From NCBI RefSeq assembly GCF_021044755.1, contig NZ_JAJNOR010000007.1, forward strand, positions 62,001 to 126,000: a stretch of 64,000 nt of DNA. Direction: 5' to 3'. Under the pieces are notes generated by a model that saw only the letters and a program-made list of their open reading frames with translations, was not told the origin of the DNA and made no database searches. Source of the DNA: Lientehia hominis. GTDB lineage: Bacteria; Bacillota; Clostridia; Lachnospirales; Lachnospiraceae. The translations under genes and the position numbers were made by a program. Position 1 is the stretch's first letter. Every line of letters begins with the position of its first letter. Below are positions 1 through 7,716 of the stretch, one piece after another.

Positions 1-171
1 TTCGAGTGATACTCCAAAATAATCTGCAATTTTCTGCATCTTATCATTTTTTGGTTTGCTGATCCCGCTTTTCCAAGAGCTGAAAACGGATTGGGCGATA
101 CCAGTTTCTTTTGATACCCGATAGGTACTTACTCCATATTTTTGTAGTAACTGCTCAAAAATCTCATACAT
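1..171 (-). CDS. XRE/Cro-CI family repressor, N-terminal part
   Basis: Reading the minus strand from an ATG at 171 gives 57 residues that stay open to the window edge, so the C-terminus is missing. The sequence is a helix-turn-helix of the Cro/CI (XRE) type: it begins MYEIFEQLLQKYGVSTYRVS, continues with a turn containing TGIAQS and a recognition helix containing SVFSSWKSG, and ends in the typical KMQKIADYFGVSLE helix. An AAAGGTGA ribosome binding site lies just upstream. It is divergent from the phage tail genes and faces an intergenic region with repeated operator-like sequences, so it is probably the repressor of that module. Its total length cannot be seen. Confidence 0.85.
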   Translation of the reverse strand, partial: MYEIFEQLLQKYGVSTYRVSKETGIAQSVFSSWKSGISKPKNDKMQKIADYFGVSLE

Positions 172-200
172 TTTAGTTCACCTTTCACAAAATGGTAAAT

Positions 201-330
201 ACTTCAAAAAACATAAGTACAAACTATTGACTTTTAAAAAACAAAAGGGTATAGTATAGCTATGCTTCAAAAAACATAAGTAATTAAAAATATAATTCAT
301 AAAAAAGATACTTCAAAAAACTTCACTATT
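201..330. promoter_or_regulatory. operator-like repeats and promoter between repressor and tail genes
   Basis: The 18-bp sequence CTTCAAAAAACATAAGTA occurs at 202-219 and again at 265-282, and a partial copy starts at 311. The first copy with its preceding A has ACTT/AAGT ends in inverted orientation, as expected for a dimeric HTH repressor site. Between the two full copies lies a near-consensus plus-strand promoter: TTGACT at 227-232, a 17-bp spacer, and TATAGT at 250-255. This arrangement suits repression of the rightward tail operon by the divergent XRE protein. Binding itself is inferred. Confidence 0.7.
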
Positions 331-409
331 GCTTCTGAAAAAAGTGTATCATGTTTTGAAAGTATATGCAATTAAAATCTAAAAAAATTTGTGCTGAAGG
401 AGAACGGAA

Positions 410-681
410 GTGGCAAAGACAATAAAAATAAAAGAAAGTATTCCGAAGATGCCGGCCGGAACGAAATGGAATATCCGGCAGACTGGATGGGAGAGGATAC
501 GGGCAGCGCCTGTACTGATATGGTGTGACAGTACTTTTCTGCGCGTATTCTCAAAAAAAACGCCAGAACGATAAGATCAGCGGTGAATTTGGGCCAGGGA
601 GGTCAGGTTCTGAATGTAACGGCATTACCGGAGAGTATAAAAATTGCAGAACGAGAATTTCCAGGTGCAGAAAATTATTAG
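410..681 (+). pseudogene. small phage gene split by a frameshift at an A8 run (head-tail junction remnant?)
   Basis: A GTG at 410 with an AAGGAG site at 397-402 opens a frame that stops at 572-574 after 54 residues. A second open stretch, one frame back, has no good start of its own and ends at 679-681, just before the next gene. The two frames meet at a run of eight A at 553-560. A -1 slip there would give a continuous product of about 90 residues ending AEREFPGAENY. I do not recognise the family. A remnant of an HK97-gp10-like head-tail gene would fit the position, but this is a guess. The shift could be a real indel or programmed slippage. Confidence 0.45.
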
Positions 682-699
682 AAAGGGGGTGAGTGAATT

Positions 700-1038
700 G
701 TGACGACATTTGAGAAGATCACTGCTGCCATAGAACCGTTTGGATATCCATATGTGCCGGACTTTTATACGGGATCAGCGGATTGTTGGTTTACATATAA
801 TTATGTTTCTGATCTCGGGATGAATTACGGCGACGATGGACCAGAAACAATAATTGTCAAAGTTCAGGTTCACTTGTATTTGCCGATTTCAGAAGATTTT
901 GCAGCATTGAAAAATCAGGTGCGCAGTGCGCTTTTTCAGCAGGAATTCACATTTCCAAAAGTCACGGTCTCCATTGATGAAGGTGGAGAACACCGCCATA
1001 TTGTGTTTGAGTGTGACACAGAGGAGGAGGTGACATAA
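700..1038 (+). CDS. phage tail completion/terminator-like protein
   Basis: This 112-residue protein starts at a GTG preceded by AAAGGGGGTG, and its stop overlaps the next ATG by one base (TAATG). It occupies the slot immediately before the tail-tube genes, where siphoviruses encode the small tail-terminator (gpU-like) protein. Its mixed alpha/beta character and acidic C-terminus are compatible with that. The functional call rests on gene order and size more than on a recognised motif. It would cap the tail tube and form the head-binding end. Confidence 0.55.
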   Translation: MTTFEKITAAIEPFGYPYVPDFYTGSADCWFTYNYVSDLGMNYGDDGPETIIVKVQVHLYLPISEDFAALKNQVRSALFQQEFTFPKVTVSIDEGGEHRHIVFECDTEEEVT

Positions 1039-1598
1039 TGGCATTTATTGGTCTTACAAAACCAACAGTGGCCGTACTGGAAGAAGGGAAAGAAGGAGTA
1101 GCATACTCCAAGGGCTTTCGGTTTGGAAAAGCAATAGAAGTAGAGATTTCTCCCAAATATGCAGATACGTCGGTATATAAGGATGTCAATGATCTGGATT
1201 ATGGACAGCAGCTGGAGTATGCGGATATCAGCCTGAATACTGCCACAATACCGGACCGGGCAGAAGAAATCATATTTGGACATGCTGTATCGGCAGCAGA
1301 AGGAAGTACGGTCATCCGGTATCGGACTGGTGACGAAGCAGGATATGTAGGATTCGGAATCAGCGCTGAGGAAAAGGTGGACGGCATGAAAAAATATGTT
1401 GCGATCTGGCTGTATAAAGTAAGATTTTATGAGGACAGTCAGTCCTATAAAACAAAGGAAGATTCCATTGACTATATCACACCATCAATTTCTGGAAGAA
1501 TACTGCCGATCACAAGTGGTGAATGGAAAGAAAAAAGGATTTTTACAACTAAAGAACAGGCACTCGCCTGGCTGGATAAAATGGCCGGGCTGAATTAA
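1038..1598 (+). CDS. major tail (tube) protein, copy 1
   Basis: This 186-residue protein belongs to the phi13-type major tail protein group found in Firmicute siphoviruses. It opens MAFIGLTKPTVAVLEEG and shares a common backbone with the next gene: a FGKAIE segment, YADISLNTATIP, a GHAV block, a YVGFG block, YKVRFYE and TPSISGR. These proteins polymerise as rings to form the flexible tail tube around the tape measure. It is translationally coupled to the upstream gene. Two adjacent tube proteins are unusual, and this copy is diverged from the second. Confidence 0.8.
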   Translation: MAFIGLTKPTVAVLEEGKEGVAYSKGFRFGKAIEVEISPKYADTSVYKDVNDLDYGQQLEYADISLNTATIPDRAEEIIFGHAVSAAEGSTVIRYRTGDEAGYVGFGISAEEKVDGMKKYVAIWLYKVRFYEDSQSYKTKEDSIDYITPSISGRILPITSGEWKEKRIFTTKEQALAWLDKMAGLN

Positions 1599-1617
1599 AG
1601 AAAGAGAGGAAAAAATC

Positions 1618-2175
1618 ATGGCTTATATTGGACTTAGAAAACCTATAATTGGAAAACTGGATGCAGAGACAGGAAAGTATTCTGCGCCGATCACATTTGG
1701 AAAGGCAATTGGACTGCAGGTGACACCGAGCTATGCAGAAGGCTCATTAAATGCAGACGATATGCAGGCGGAATATGACAAGGAATTCAACTATGCAGAT
1801 GTAACTTTAAACACGAGCACAATTCCGCTTCAGGCTCATCAGGATATGTTCGGCCATACGGTAGTGACGGAATCCGAGAAATCAGTGGAATTCAATGCAA
1901 ATGACCAGAATAATTATGTGGGCATGGGCTGGATCACAGTGGAGAAAGTGGACGGCGTGCGTGCTTTTACTGGAAATTTCTTATATAAAGTGAAATTCTC
2001 TGAGCCTGCAGAAGATTATGCAACAAAGGGGGATGCGATTGAGTACAAGACACCTTCTATTGCCGGAAGAGCAGTTGCTCTTGCAGACGGCAAATGGAAA
2101 TCCGTAGGGGTATTCGATACAGAAGCGGCGGCTCTGGAGTGGATCAATGGAAAATTTGGAGTAGAAAAGGCATAA
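1618..2175 (+). CDS. major tail (tube) protein, copy 2 (paralogue)
   Basis: This 185-residue protein starts with MAYIGLRKPIIGKLDAETG. It aligns end to end with the preceding gene: FGKAIGLQVTP, YADVTLNTSTIP, FGHTVV, YVGMGW, EKVDG, YKVKFSEP, TPSIAGRAV and a C-terminal AALEWINGKFG. It has a ribosome binding site (GAGAGGAAAAAATC) and a 19-bp gap to copy 1. It is followed by a GC-rich hairpin at 2182-2204. It is clearly a tandem duplicate of a phi13-type tail-tube gene. Which copy is the bulk tube subunit cannot be told from sequence. Confidence 0.82.
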   Translation: MAYIGLRKPIIGKLDAETGKYSAPITFGKAIGLQVTPSYAEGSLNADDMQAEYDKEFNYADVTLNTSTIPLQAHQDMFGHTVVTESEKSVEFNANDQNNYVGMGWITVEKVDGVRAFTGNFLYKVKFSEPAEDYATKGDAIEYKTPSIAGRAVALADGKWKSVGVFDTEAAALEWINGKFGVEKA

Positions 2176-2181
2176 AAAAAC

Positions 2182-2204
2182 AGGGGCGGTGACACGCCGC
2201 CCCT
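2182..2204. terminator. hairpin after the tail-tube genes
   Basis: AGGGGCGG at 2182-2189 pairs with CCGCCCCT at 2197-2204 around a 7-nt loop. On the plus strand no T-run follows, so it may act as a weak attenuator or an mRNA-stabilising 3' end for the abundant tube transcript. On the minus strand the stem is followed by seven T (A-run at 2174-2180 on the plus strand), which would be a good intrinsic terminator against antisense transcription. Confidence 0.5.
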
Positions 2205-2230
2205 ATATTGATCATGTATGGAGGTAAAAT

Positions 2231-2683
2231 ATGTTTGACAAATTAAATTACATAGAATTATCCGGAAACAAGTATCCTTTAAAATGCGATATGGTGGTTT
2301 TGGAACAAATACAGGAGGAGTTTGGAGATCTGGGGACATTTGAAAATAAATTGATTGGTTTTGTACCGGCAAAAGAGGAAGATGGAAGCTTAAAAAGAAA
2401 CGATGCGGGAATGCTGGTGGGCCGGTATGAACAGCCTAATCTCAAAATGGTAAATCAGACCTTATTCTGGATGATAAGTGAAGGGCTGGCCATTGAAGCA
2501 GAGGAATGCGGAGAGGAAAAACGAAGAGTGGAGAGGGAACATCTTTTAAGAGAGATAGACATACCTCCTTCAGAGATCGGACAAAAGCTTCATGAGGAAT
2601 TTCTCAGGTGTTTTGTGAGAAAAAACTCGGAGACCACGCAGGGGGAGAAGAATCAGAAAACAGAGAAGAGCCCGAACAAATAA
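2231..2683 (+). CDS. tail assembly chaperone, short (gpG-like) product
   Basis: This 150-residue protein starts MFDKLNYIELSGNKYPLKCD and lies between the tube gene and the tape measure, the conserved place of the lambda gpG-type tail assembly chaperone. Such chaperones bind the tape measure protein and recruit tube subunits, but are absent from the finished tail. The last 20 residues are charged and low-complexity. The frame contains the heptamer A AAA AAC at 2620-2626 in the correct register (codons AGA AAA AAC), so this is the product made when the ribosome does not slip. Confidence 0.75.
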   Translation: MFDKLNYIELSGNKYPLKCDMVVLEQIQEEFGDLGTFENKLIGFVPAKEEDGSLKRNDAGMLVGRYEQPNLKMVNQTLFWMISEGLAIEAEECGEEKRRVEREHLLREIDIPPSEIGQKLHEEFLRCFVRKNSETTQGEKNQKTEKSPNK

Positions 2684-2790
2684 ACTTTGCGTGGATCATT
2701 TTTACCGGAATGCAATTCGGTTATAGAGAAAAAGAAGTTGCACATATGTACTTTGGAAAATGGTGTGACCTTTCTGAAGAGTATAAATAA
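2231..2790 (+). CDS. tail assembly chaperone, long (gpGT-like) product by -1 frameshift
   Basis: Slippage by -1 on A AAA AAC (2620-2626) joins the first 132 codons to an overlapping frame ending at 2790, giving about 186 residues. The added tail contains INFAWIIFTGMQFGYREKEV and a final block with HMYFGKWCDLSEEYK. This resembles the T-domains of siphovirus chaperones, which lack a start codon of their own and are expressed only by frameshifting. In lambda the G to GT ratio is fixed by such a site. The downstream frame has only a poor GTG at 2608, which supports programmed frameshifting over independent initiation. Confidence 0.72.
2620..2626 (+). promoter_or_regulatory. programmed -1 ribosomal frameshift site
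   Basis: The bases at 2620-2626 read A AAA AAC in the zero frame, an exact X XXY YYZ slippery heptamer. The zero frame stops at 2683 and the -1 frame runs to 2790 with a chaperone T-like sequence. A stimulatory RNA structure 3' of the site was not established. Confidence 0.75.
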
Positions 2791-2889
2791 ATGCATAATT
2801 TCCGCACGAAGAAATATCTTTTTGAAGAAAAAAAAGTCACATCTCTCATGGATTTGTAAACTCAAATACGAAGAGGGAGAACTGCATGG

Positions 2890-2908
2890 CCGCCTGTTTT
2901 GCAGGCGG
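2890..2908 (+). terminator. hairpin upstream of the tape measure gene
   Basis: CCGCCTG (2890-2896) and CAGGCGG (2902-2908) form a 7-bp stem with a 5-nt loop, followed by TATTTGTAT. The T-tract is interrupted, so this is at most a partial terminator or attenuator. The 149-bp gap 2791-2939 contains no convincing gene. Confidence 0.4.
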
Positions 2909-2939
2909 TATTTGTATAGGATCATTAGGAGAATAAATT

Positions 2940-5900
2940 ATGGCAGATAATAATATAAAAACCACCATTACATTGGATGGAGACAAGGAATTTCAATCTG
3001 CAGTTCTGGCATGTAATAAGAGTCTGGCATCCCTGAGGGCAGAAATGAAATTAGTAGAGATCCAGGCAATGGGGCAGGCGAACAGTCTGGATACTTTAAA
3101 GAAAAAAAACGACGTACTGGCTAATACATTGGATGCCTTGAATAAAAAAGAAGAGGCGATTAATAATGGTCGGAAAGAATCGATAAAACAGTATGATGAG
3201 ATCAGTAAGGCGCTGGATGAGAACAGAGCAAAATTGGAAAAGATGAGCGGAGGGCTTTCTGAAATGGCTCAGGCTTCCGCCGGCTCTGATGAAGCGGCGG
3301 CAAAAAATGCTGAAACGCTGAAAAATCTGACGGCCGAGATCAAACGGCAGGAAGAAGCGTGCCAGACGGCGGAAAATCAGATTCAGGAATGGAATGAACA
3401 GCTGTATTTGTCCCAGGAACAGACCATACAGGTCACAAAAGCGCTGGGTGAAAATGCGAAATATATGAAAGAAGCGGAAGCGTCAAATGAAGGCTGTGCA
3501 GATTCCATTGATAAGTTGGGACAGAAAACAAAATCCCTTTCAGAACGAATTGAGGAAACGTCAGGAAAGATCAAGTCAGGTTTGCTGGGCACAGCGGCAA
3601 AGGCAGTTGCAGGAATGGCCGGCGAGACCGTGACAGCTGCAATGAACATCCAGGACGCACAAAATCAATTACAGGCAAGTACAGGCGCCACTGCACAGGA
3701 GATGGAAAAATATGGATCAGTGATGAAGGACATCTATAACGATGATTACGGAAAGTCCATGAATGATGTGGCCAGTGCAATGGCTATGGTGAGACAGTAT
3801 ACCAATGAGACAGATCCGGATAAAATTAAAAGCCTGACAGAAAACGCTATGATATTGAGCGATACGTTTGGTATCAGCATGAGCGACGCACTCAACAGCG
3901 TTGACGCGCTGATGATCAACATGGGAGTGGACTCGCAAACTGCCTTTGATTATATCGCAAACGGCGCTCAGAACGGATTGAACAAGTCGGGAGAGTTGAC
4001 GAATAATATTGAAAAATACAGTGAACTTTGGGGACGAGCAGGGTTCAGCGCAAATGAAATGTTCGGCATTATGCAGAACGGGCTGAATACCGGTACTTAC
4101 AGCTTGAGCCAGGCTAATGCTTTTGTCCAGGATTTCAGTGATTCATTATCAGACGGAAGAATTGCTGCAAGCCTTGATTCCTTTTCAGGAGGAACACAGA
4201 ATCTGTTTTTGGAGTGGAAAAACGGCAATGCGACTACAAGGGATGTTTTTGAATCTGTTATTGGTGATCTCTCCAGCATGGCAGACCGGCAGGGCGCTCT
4301 GACTCTTGCCAGTAAGACGTGGAGTTCTCTGGGCAAAGAGGATGCGATGAAGATCATTTCATCCATGAACGACGTGAACAGTTCCTATAACGATGCCAAA
4401 GGTACGATGGAGAGCCTGAAGGATGTCAAATATGACAGCCTTTCCAGCCAATATGAGGCCCTTGGAAGAACGTTCAAGACAGAAGTGGCGGCACCTATAA
4501 TTGAACAGTTCCTTCCGATCGCGCAGAGCGGAATAAAGCTTCTGGCGGATAATATAGAAGTGATCGGTCCCATTGCGGCGGGTGTCGGCACTGCGCTTGG
4601 AACGATGTATGTGGCTAATAAGGCTGACGAATTCCTAACAAAGGTACATGAAACATCAGACCATATCAAGACACTGATTACAGATGTCGTAGCCCATACG
4701 GCGGCCACCACAGCGGAGGCAGGAGCGTTAGGCGCAGCGGCGGGCGCTCAGGAAGTTCTGAATACAGCCATGTCGGCCAATACGATTGGTCTTGTAGTCG
4801 CGGGAATATCTGCTCTCGTAGGTATTGTCGGAATATTCGCCGGTAATGTGGACAGCACAGCATTAAAGACAGATGAATTGTCAATTAAAGCAGATGAACT
4901 GAATACGAAGATGAAGGACGCGTCACAAAGTCTTTCTGAAGTGAGCGGAGAGTGGGATGGAAAGCTGTCTATTCAGGTTCAGGAGGGAGTAGTCAATGGA
5001 TTAGTAGAGGAACTTTATTCATTGGAGGCTCAGTCTGGAAAATCCGAAGAAACATTGAAGAGAATGAACTCGATCACCGGAGAACTGAATCAGCTGTTTC
5101 CTGAACTGTCGCTGTCTGTCGATCAGAATACAGGGATGCTGTCTCAAAACAGAGAGCAGCTGGAACAGTCCATCGATGCATCCCTCAACTATGCCAAAGC
5201 GCAGGCCGCTCAGGAAAGAATGGTGGAGATCGCCAGGGAAATGACGGACGCCGATATGGCGAAGTTCGAAGCAGAACAGAATCTAAACGATATAGGAACG
5301 GAATTACTGGCGATAGAGGCAGAAAGAGAGAAAGTCAACGAAGCGTCGATGGAAGCTCTTAAAAATGGAAACGGCTCAATGATTGAATATAATGGTTCTC
5401 TTCAAGACACCACAGATGTATTGATGCAGTTGTCCGACAGAGAAGCGGAGCTGGCGGATGCAAAAGAAAAAGAGCAGGAAAATCTGGATAATCTGAACGA
5501 GGCGTATTCCGAAGCAAATGATAAATATCAGGAAGCATATAACTATGCATCAGAGCTAAATAAGACGACCGAAGAATCAACAGAAGCGATCGGCGCGAAT
5601 ACCGAGGCTGTCAATGAAAACCTTTCCGCTGTGGAAGCGCATCAGGCGGCCAGGGCGACCAGCATAGAGACGGCCGGACATGAACTGGAAGTATATAACA
5701 GCTTGTCAGAGGCACAGCAGCAAATGGCCGTAGATGTGACCAACGGCGTTTTGACCATGAAAGAAAATGTACAGGGCGCTTTGGAATCCCAGATGAATAT
5801 GTTTGAACATTTCAACAGCGGAACTGAGATTTCAAAGGACACGCTGCTGGAAAATATGCAGAGTCAGGTAGAAGGGGTAGAGCAATGGGAACAAAGCCTT

Positions 5901-6887
5901 TCAGAAATGGCGACTGCGGTAAAAACGACAAAAGACGGAGTGGAAGTATCCATTGATAAGGGCATACTGCAAAAACTGGCAGCCATGGGCCCGGAGGGTG
6001 CCGGTTACGTAAAAGCATTTAGTGAAATGTCCGGAGACGAGCTTGCTGCTGCAAATGAGCTGTGGGGAAAAAGTGTTGACATTAAAAGCATGACCAATAC
6101 ATGGGGTGAAGAACTTCTAACATCCGGAGCTGTCAACATTGCCGGCGGAATGGGTGAATTAAGAGAATTAATGAGCAGCAGTGGGGCTGATACGGTGACA
6201 GGGTTTATCACGGGCATGCAGAACGCACAAGGTCAGGCACTGGCCGCGAGCCAGGATCTGGGTGTGAAAATCATAGATTCTATTGATTCCGGACTAGGGT
6301 GCGCTTCTCCCTCGAAAAAGACTATGCGTTCTGGACACAACATTGGAGACGGTTTAGTGCTGGGGATAAATGATAAAATGTTTTCGGTCACTTCCGCAGG
6401 TTCTCTGCTTGCAAGATTGGCAATAGAGTCGATAGAGAACAGTGCCAGTATTGTAAGGGTACAGTCTTTAGGCTTGAATATAGCGGCAGCCTTTGCCGAT
6501 GGAATCCGCGCCGGACGTTCTGCAGTTGTAAATGCGATGACGGCAGTGTGCGAATCTGCCATTCAATCTGCCAGGCATAAGCTGCAGATAAATTCTCCGT
6601 CCCGTATATTCAGAGGATTTGGCGTCAATTCAATGGATGGCTATGCTCTGGGCATTAAAGACGAGACGTCATATGTCAATAAAACGGTATCTCAGGCTAT
6701 GGATTTTTCCAGACAGCCATATACGGAACAACAGATATCGTCACAGCAGATACAGAGCGGACCGGACTACAGGACGCTGGTGCGGGCATTTACAGCCGCA
6801 TTGGGAAATATGGATATGAGCATGAAGCTGAATGGCCGGGAGTTCGGCCGGGTATTGACTAATATGGGGGTGACGATGAATGGTTAA
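2940..6887 (+). CDS. phage tail tape measure protein
   Basis: This 1315-residue protein is by far the longest in the tail module. Its N-terminal third is charged and coiled-coil rich, with many K/E/Q heptads. Hydrophobic segments lie near residues 540-560 and 620-645 (the latter containing GLVVAGISALVGIVGIFAG). A second coiled-coil zone spans about 750-900. The C-terminal part carries two copies of the SPS-G-GI motif seen in Firmicute tape measures: SPSKKTMRSGHNIGDGLVLG near 1122 and SPSRIFRGFGVNSMDGYALG near 1217. It sets tail length and occupies the tube lumen. The start ATG follows a GGAGAATAA site. Confidence 0.92.
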   Translation: MADNNIKTTITLDGDKEFQSAVLACNKSLASLRAEMKLVEIQAMGQANSLDTLKKKNDVLANTLDALNKKEEAINNGRKESIKQYDEISKALDENRAKLEKMSGGLSEMAQASAGSDEAAAKNAETLKNLTAEIKRQEEACQTAENQIQEWNEQLYLSQEQTIQVTKALGENAKYMKEAEASNEGCADSIDKLGQKTKSLSERIEETSGKIKSGLLGTAAKAVAGMAGETVTAAMNIQDAQNQLQASTGATAQEMEKYGSVMKDIYNDDYGKSMNDVASAMAMVRQYTNETDPDKIKSLTENAMILSDTFGISMSDALNSVDALMINMGVDSQTAFDYIANGAQNGLNKSGELTNNIEKYSELWGRAGFSANEMFGIMQNGLNTGTYSLSQANAFVQDFSDSLSDGRIAASLDSFSGGTQNLFLEWKNGNATTRDVFESVIGDLSSMADRQGALTLASKTWSSLGKEDAMKIISSMNDVNSSYNDAKGTMESLKDVKYDSLSSQYEALGRTFKTEVAAPIIEQFLPIAQSGIKLLADNIEVIGPIAAGVGTALGTMYVANKADEFLTKVHETSDHIKTLITDVVAHTAATTAEAGALGAAAGAQEVLNTAMSANTIGLVVAGISALVGIVGIFAGNVDSTALKTDELSIKADELNTKMKDASQSLSEVSGEWDGKLSIQVQEGVVNGLVEELYSLEAQSGKSEETLKRMNSITGELNQLFPELSLSVDQNTGMLSQNREQLEQSIDASLNYAKAQAAQERMVEIAREMTDADMAKFEAEQNLNDIGTELLAIEAEREKVNEASMEALKNGNGSMIEYNGSLQDTTDVLMQLSDREAELADAKEKEQENLDNLNEAYSEANDKYQEAYNYASELNKTTEESTEAIGANTEAVNENLSAVEAHQAARATSIETAGHELEVYNSLSEAQQQMAVDVTNGVLTMKENVQGALESQMNMFEHFNSGTEISKDTLLENMQSQVEGVEQWEQSLSEMATAVKTTKDGVEVSIDKGILQKLAAMGPEGAGYVKAFSEMSGDELAAANELWGKSVDIKSMTNTWGEELLTSGAVNIAGGMGELRELMSSSGADTVTGFITGMQNAQGQALAASQDLGVKIIDSIDSGLGCASPSKKTMRSGHNIGDGLVLGINDKMFSVTSAGSLLARLAIESIENSASIVRVQSLGLNIAAAFADGIRAGRSAVVNAMTAVCESAIQSARHKLQINSPSRIFRGFGVNSMDGYALGIKDETSYVNKTVSQAMDFSRQPYTEQQISSQQIQSGPDYRTLVRAFTAALGNMDMSMKLNGREFGRVLTNMGVTMNG

Positions 6888-7716
6888 ATATGTGAGCGGC
6901 AGTACCGGAGAGGAATTCAACCTATCTGGCAATGCCTCCAGGGTCCGTCTGAAAGAAGCAGGATTTTATGATTACAGTTGGGAACCGGATGTAGTTACAA
7001 GGCGTTCGGGAAACCAAGTTACAACATTCCGGAAAAAAGAAAAGGAATATAAGCTGGGTATCGACTTTTTTGGAGGGCGGTCAGACAGGGCAGAGACTCT
7101 CCGCCGCTTTTTTGAACTTACCGAGAAGGATATCTTGGCCAATGAGCCTGGCAGGCTGTATTTGAATGACCAATACATCGAATGTTTTATTACGGAAGGT
7201 GATGTGTCAGATCAGGCGGAGCAATATACATATGTACAAAAGGAAGTGACGGTATTTGCGCCAAATCCTTTTTGGACAGTAGAAAAAGACTTTTCTTATC
7301 TTAGAAAATGGTCCGAGACAAGCAGTGTTTATCTGGAATACAAATATGATTTTGATTATGACTATTCGCAGACACAAAAAGGAATCGATTATTTAAATAA
7401 TGACCATTTTTCTGCCTGTGACTTCCGTATGCGGATATATGGTCCTGTTGTAAATCCTTCCATCATAATTAACGGACATTTGTATGCGGTTTATACAACA
7501 ATAGAACAAAAAGAATATTTGACGATCAGCAGCCGGGACAACACGGTAATCCGTACAAAGGTTGACGGTACGTTGGTAGATGAATATAACAACAGAGAAA
7601 AGGAACAACGGATATTTGAAAAGATACCGTCTGGGAATCTGACTGTCAGCTGGTCCGGAAACTTTGGTTTTGACGTAACAGTATTGCAGGAAAGGAGCGA
7701 ACCGGAATGGAATTGA
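6880..7716 (+). CDS. distal tail protein (Dit-like)
   Basis: The gene overlaps the tape measure stop by 8 bases and encodes 278 residues. The position directly after the tape measure and the SPP1 gp19.1-like features (an N-terminal barrel with TFRKKEKEYKLGIDFFGG, a middle block near VFAPNPFWTVEKDF, and a C-terminal galectin-like half) identify it as the distal tail hub. Dit hexamers connect the tube to the tail-associated protein and receptor-binding proteins. Length is close to the usual 250-280 residues. Confidence 0.8.
   Translation: MVKYVSGSTGEEFNLSGNASRVRLKEAGFYDYSWEPDVVTRRSGNQVTTFRKKEKEYKLGIDFFGGRSDRAETLRRFFELTEKDILANEPGRLYLNDQYIECFITEGDVSDQAEQYTYVQKEVTVFAPNPFWTVEKDFSYLRKWSETSSVYLEYKYDFDYDYSQTQKGIDYLNNDHFSACDFRMRIYGPVVNPSIIINGHLYAVYTTIEQKEYLTISSRDNTVIRTKVDGTLVDEYNNREKEQRIFEKIPSGNLTVSWSGNFGFDVTVLQERSEPEWN

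Noticed and set aside
2687..2950. An 87-codon open frame between the chaperone and the tape measure
   Set aside because: It lies in the third frame across the chaperone extension, its composition is not protein-like, and it overlaps the tape measure start. The -1 extension explains the region better.
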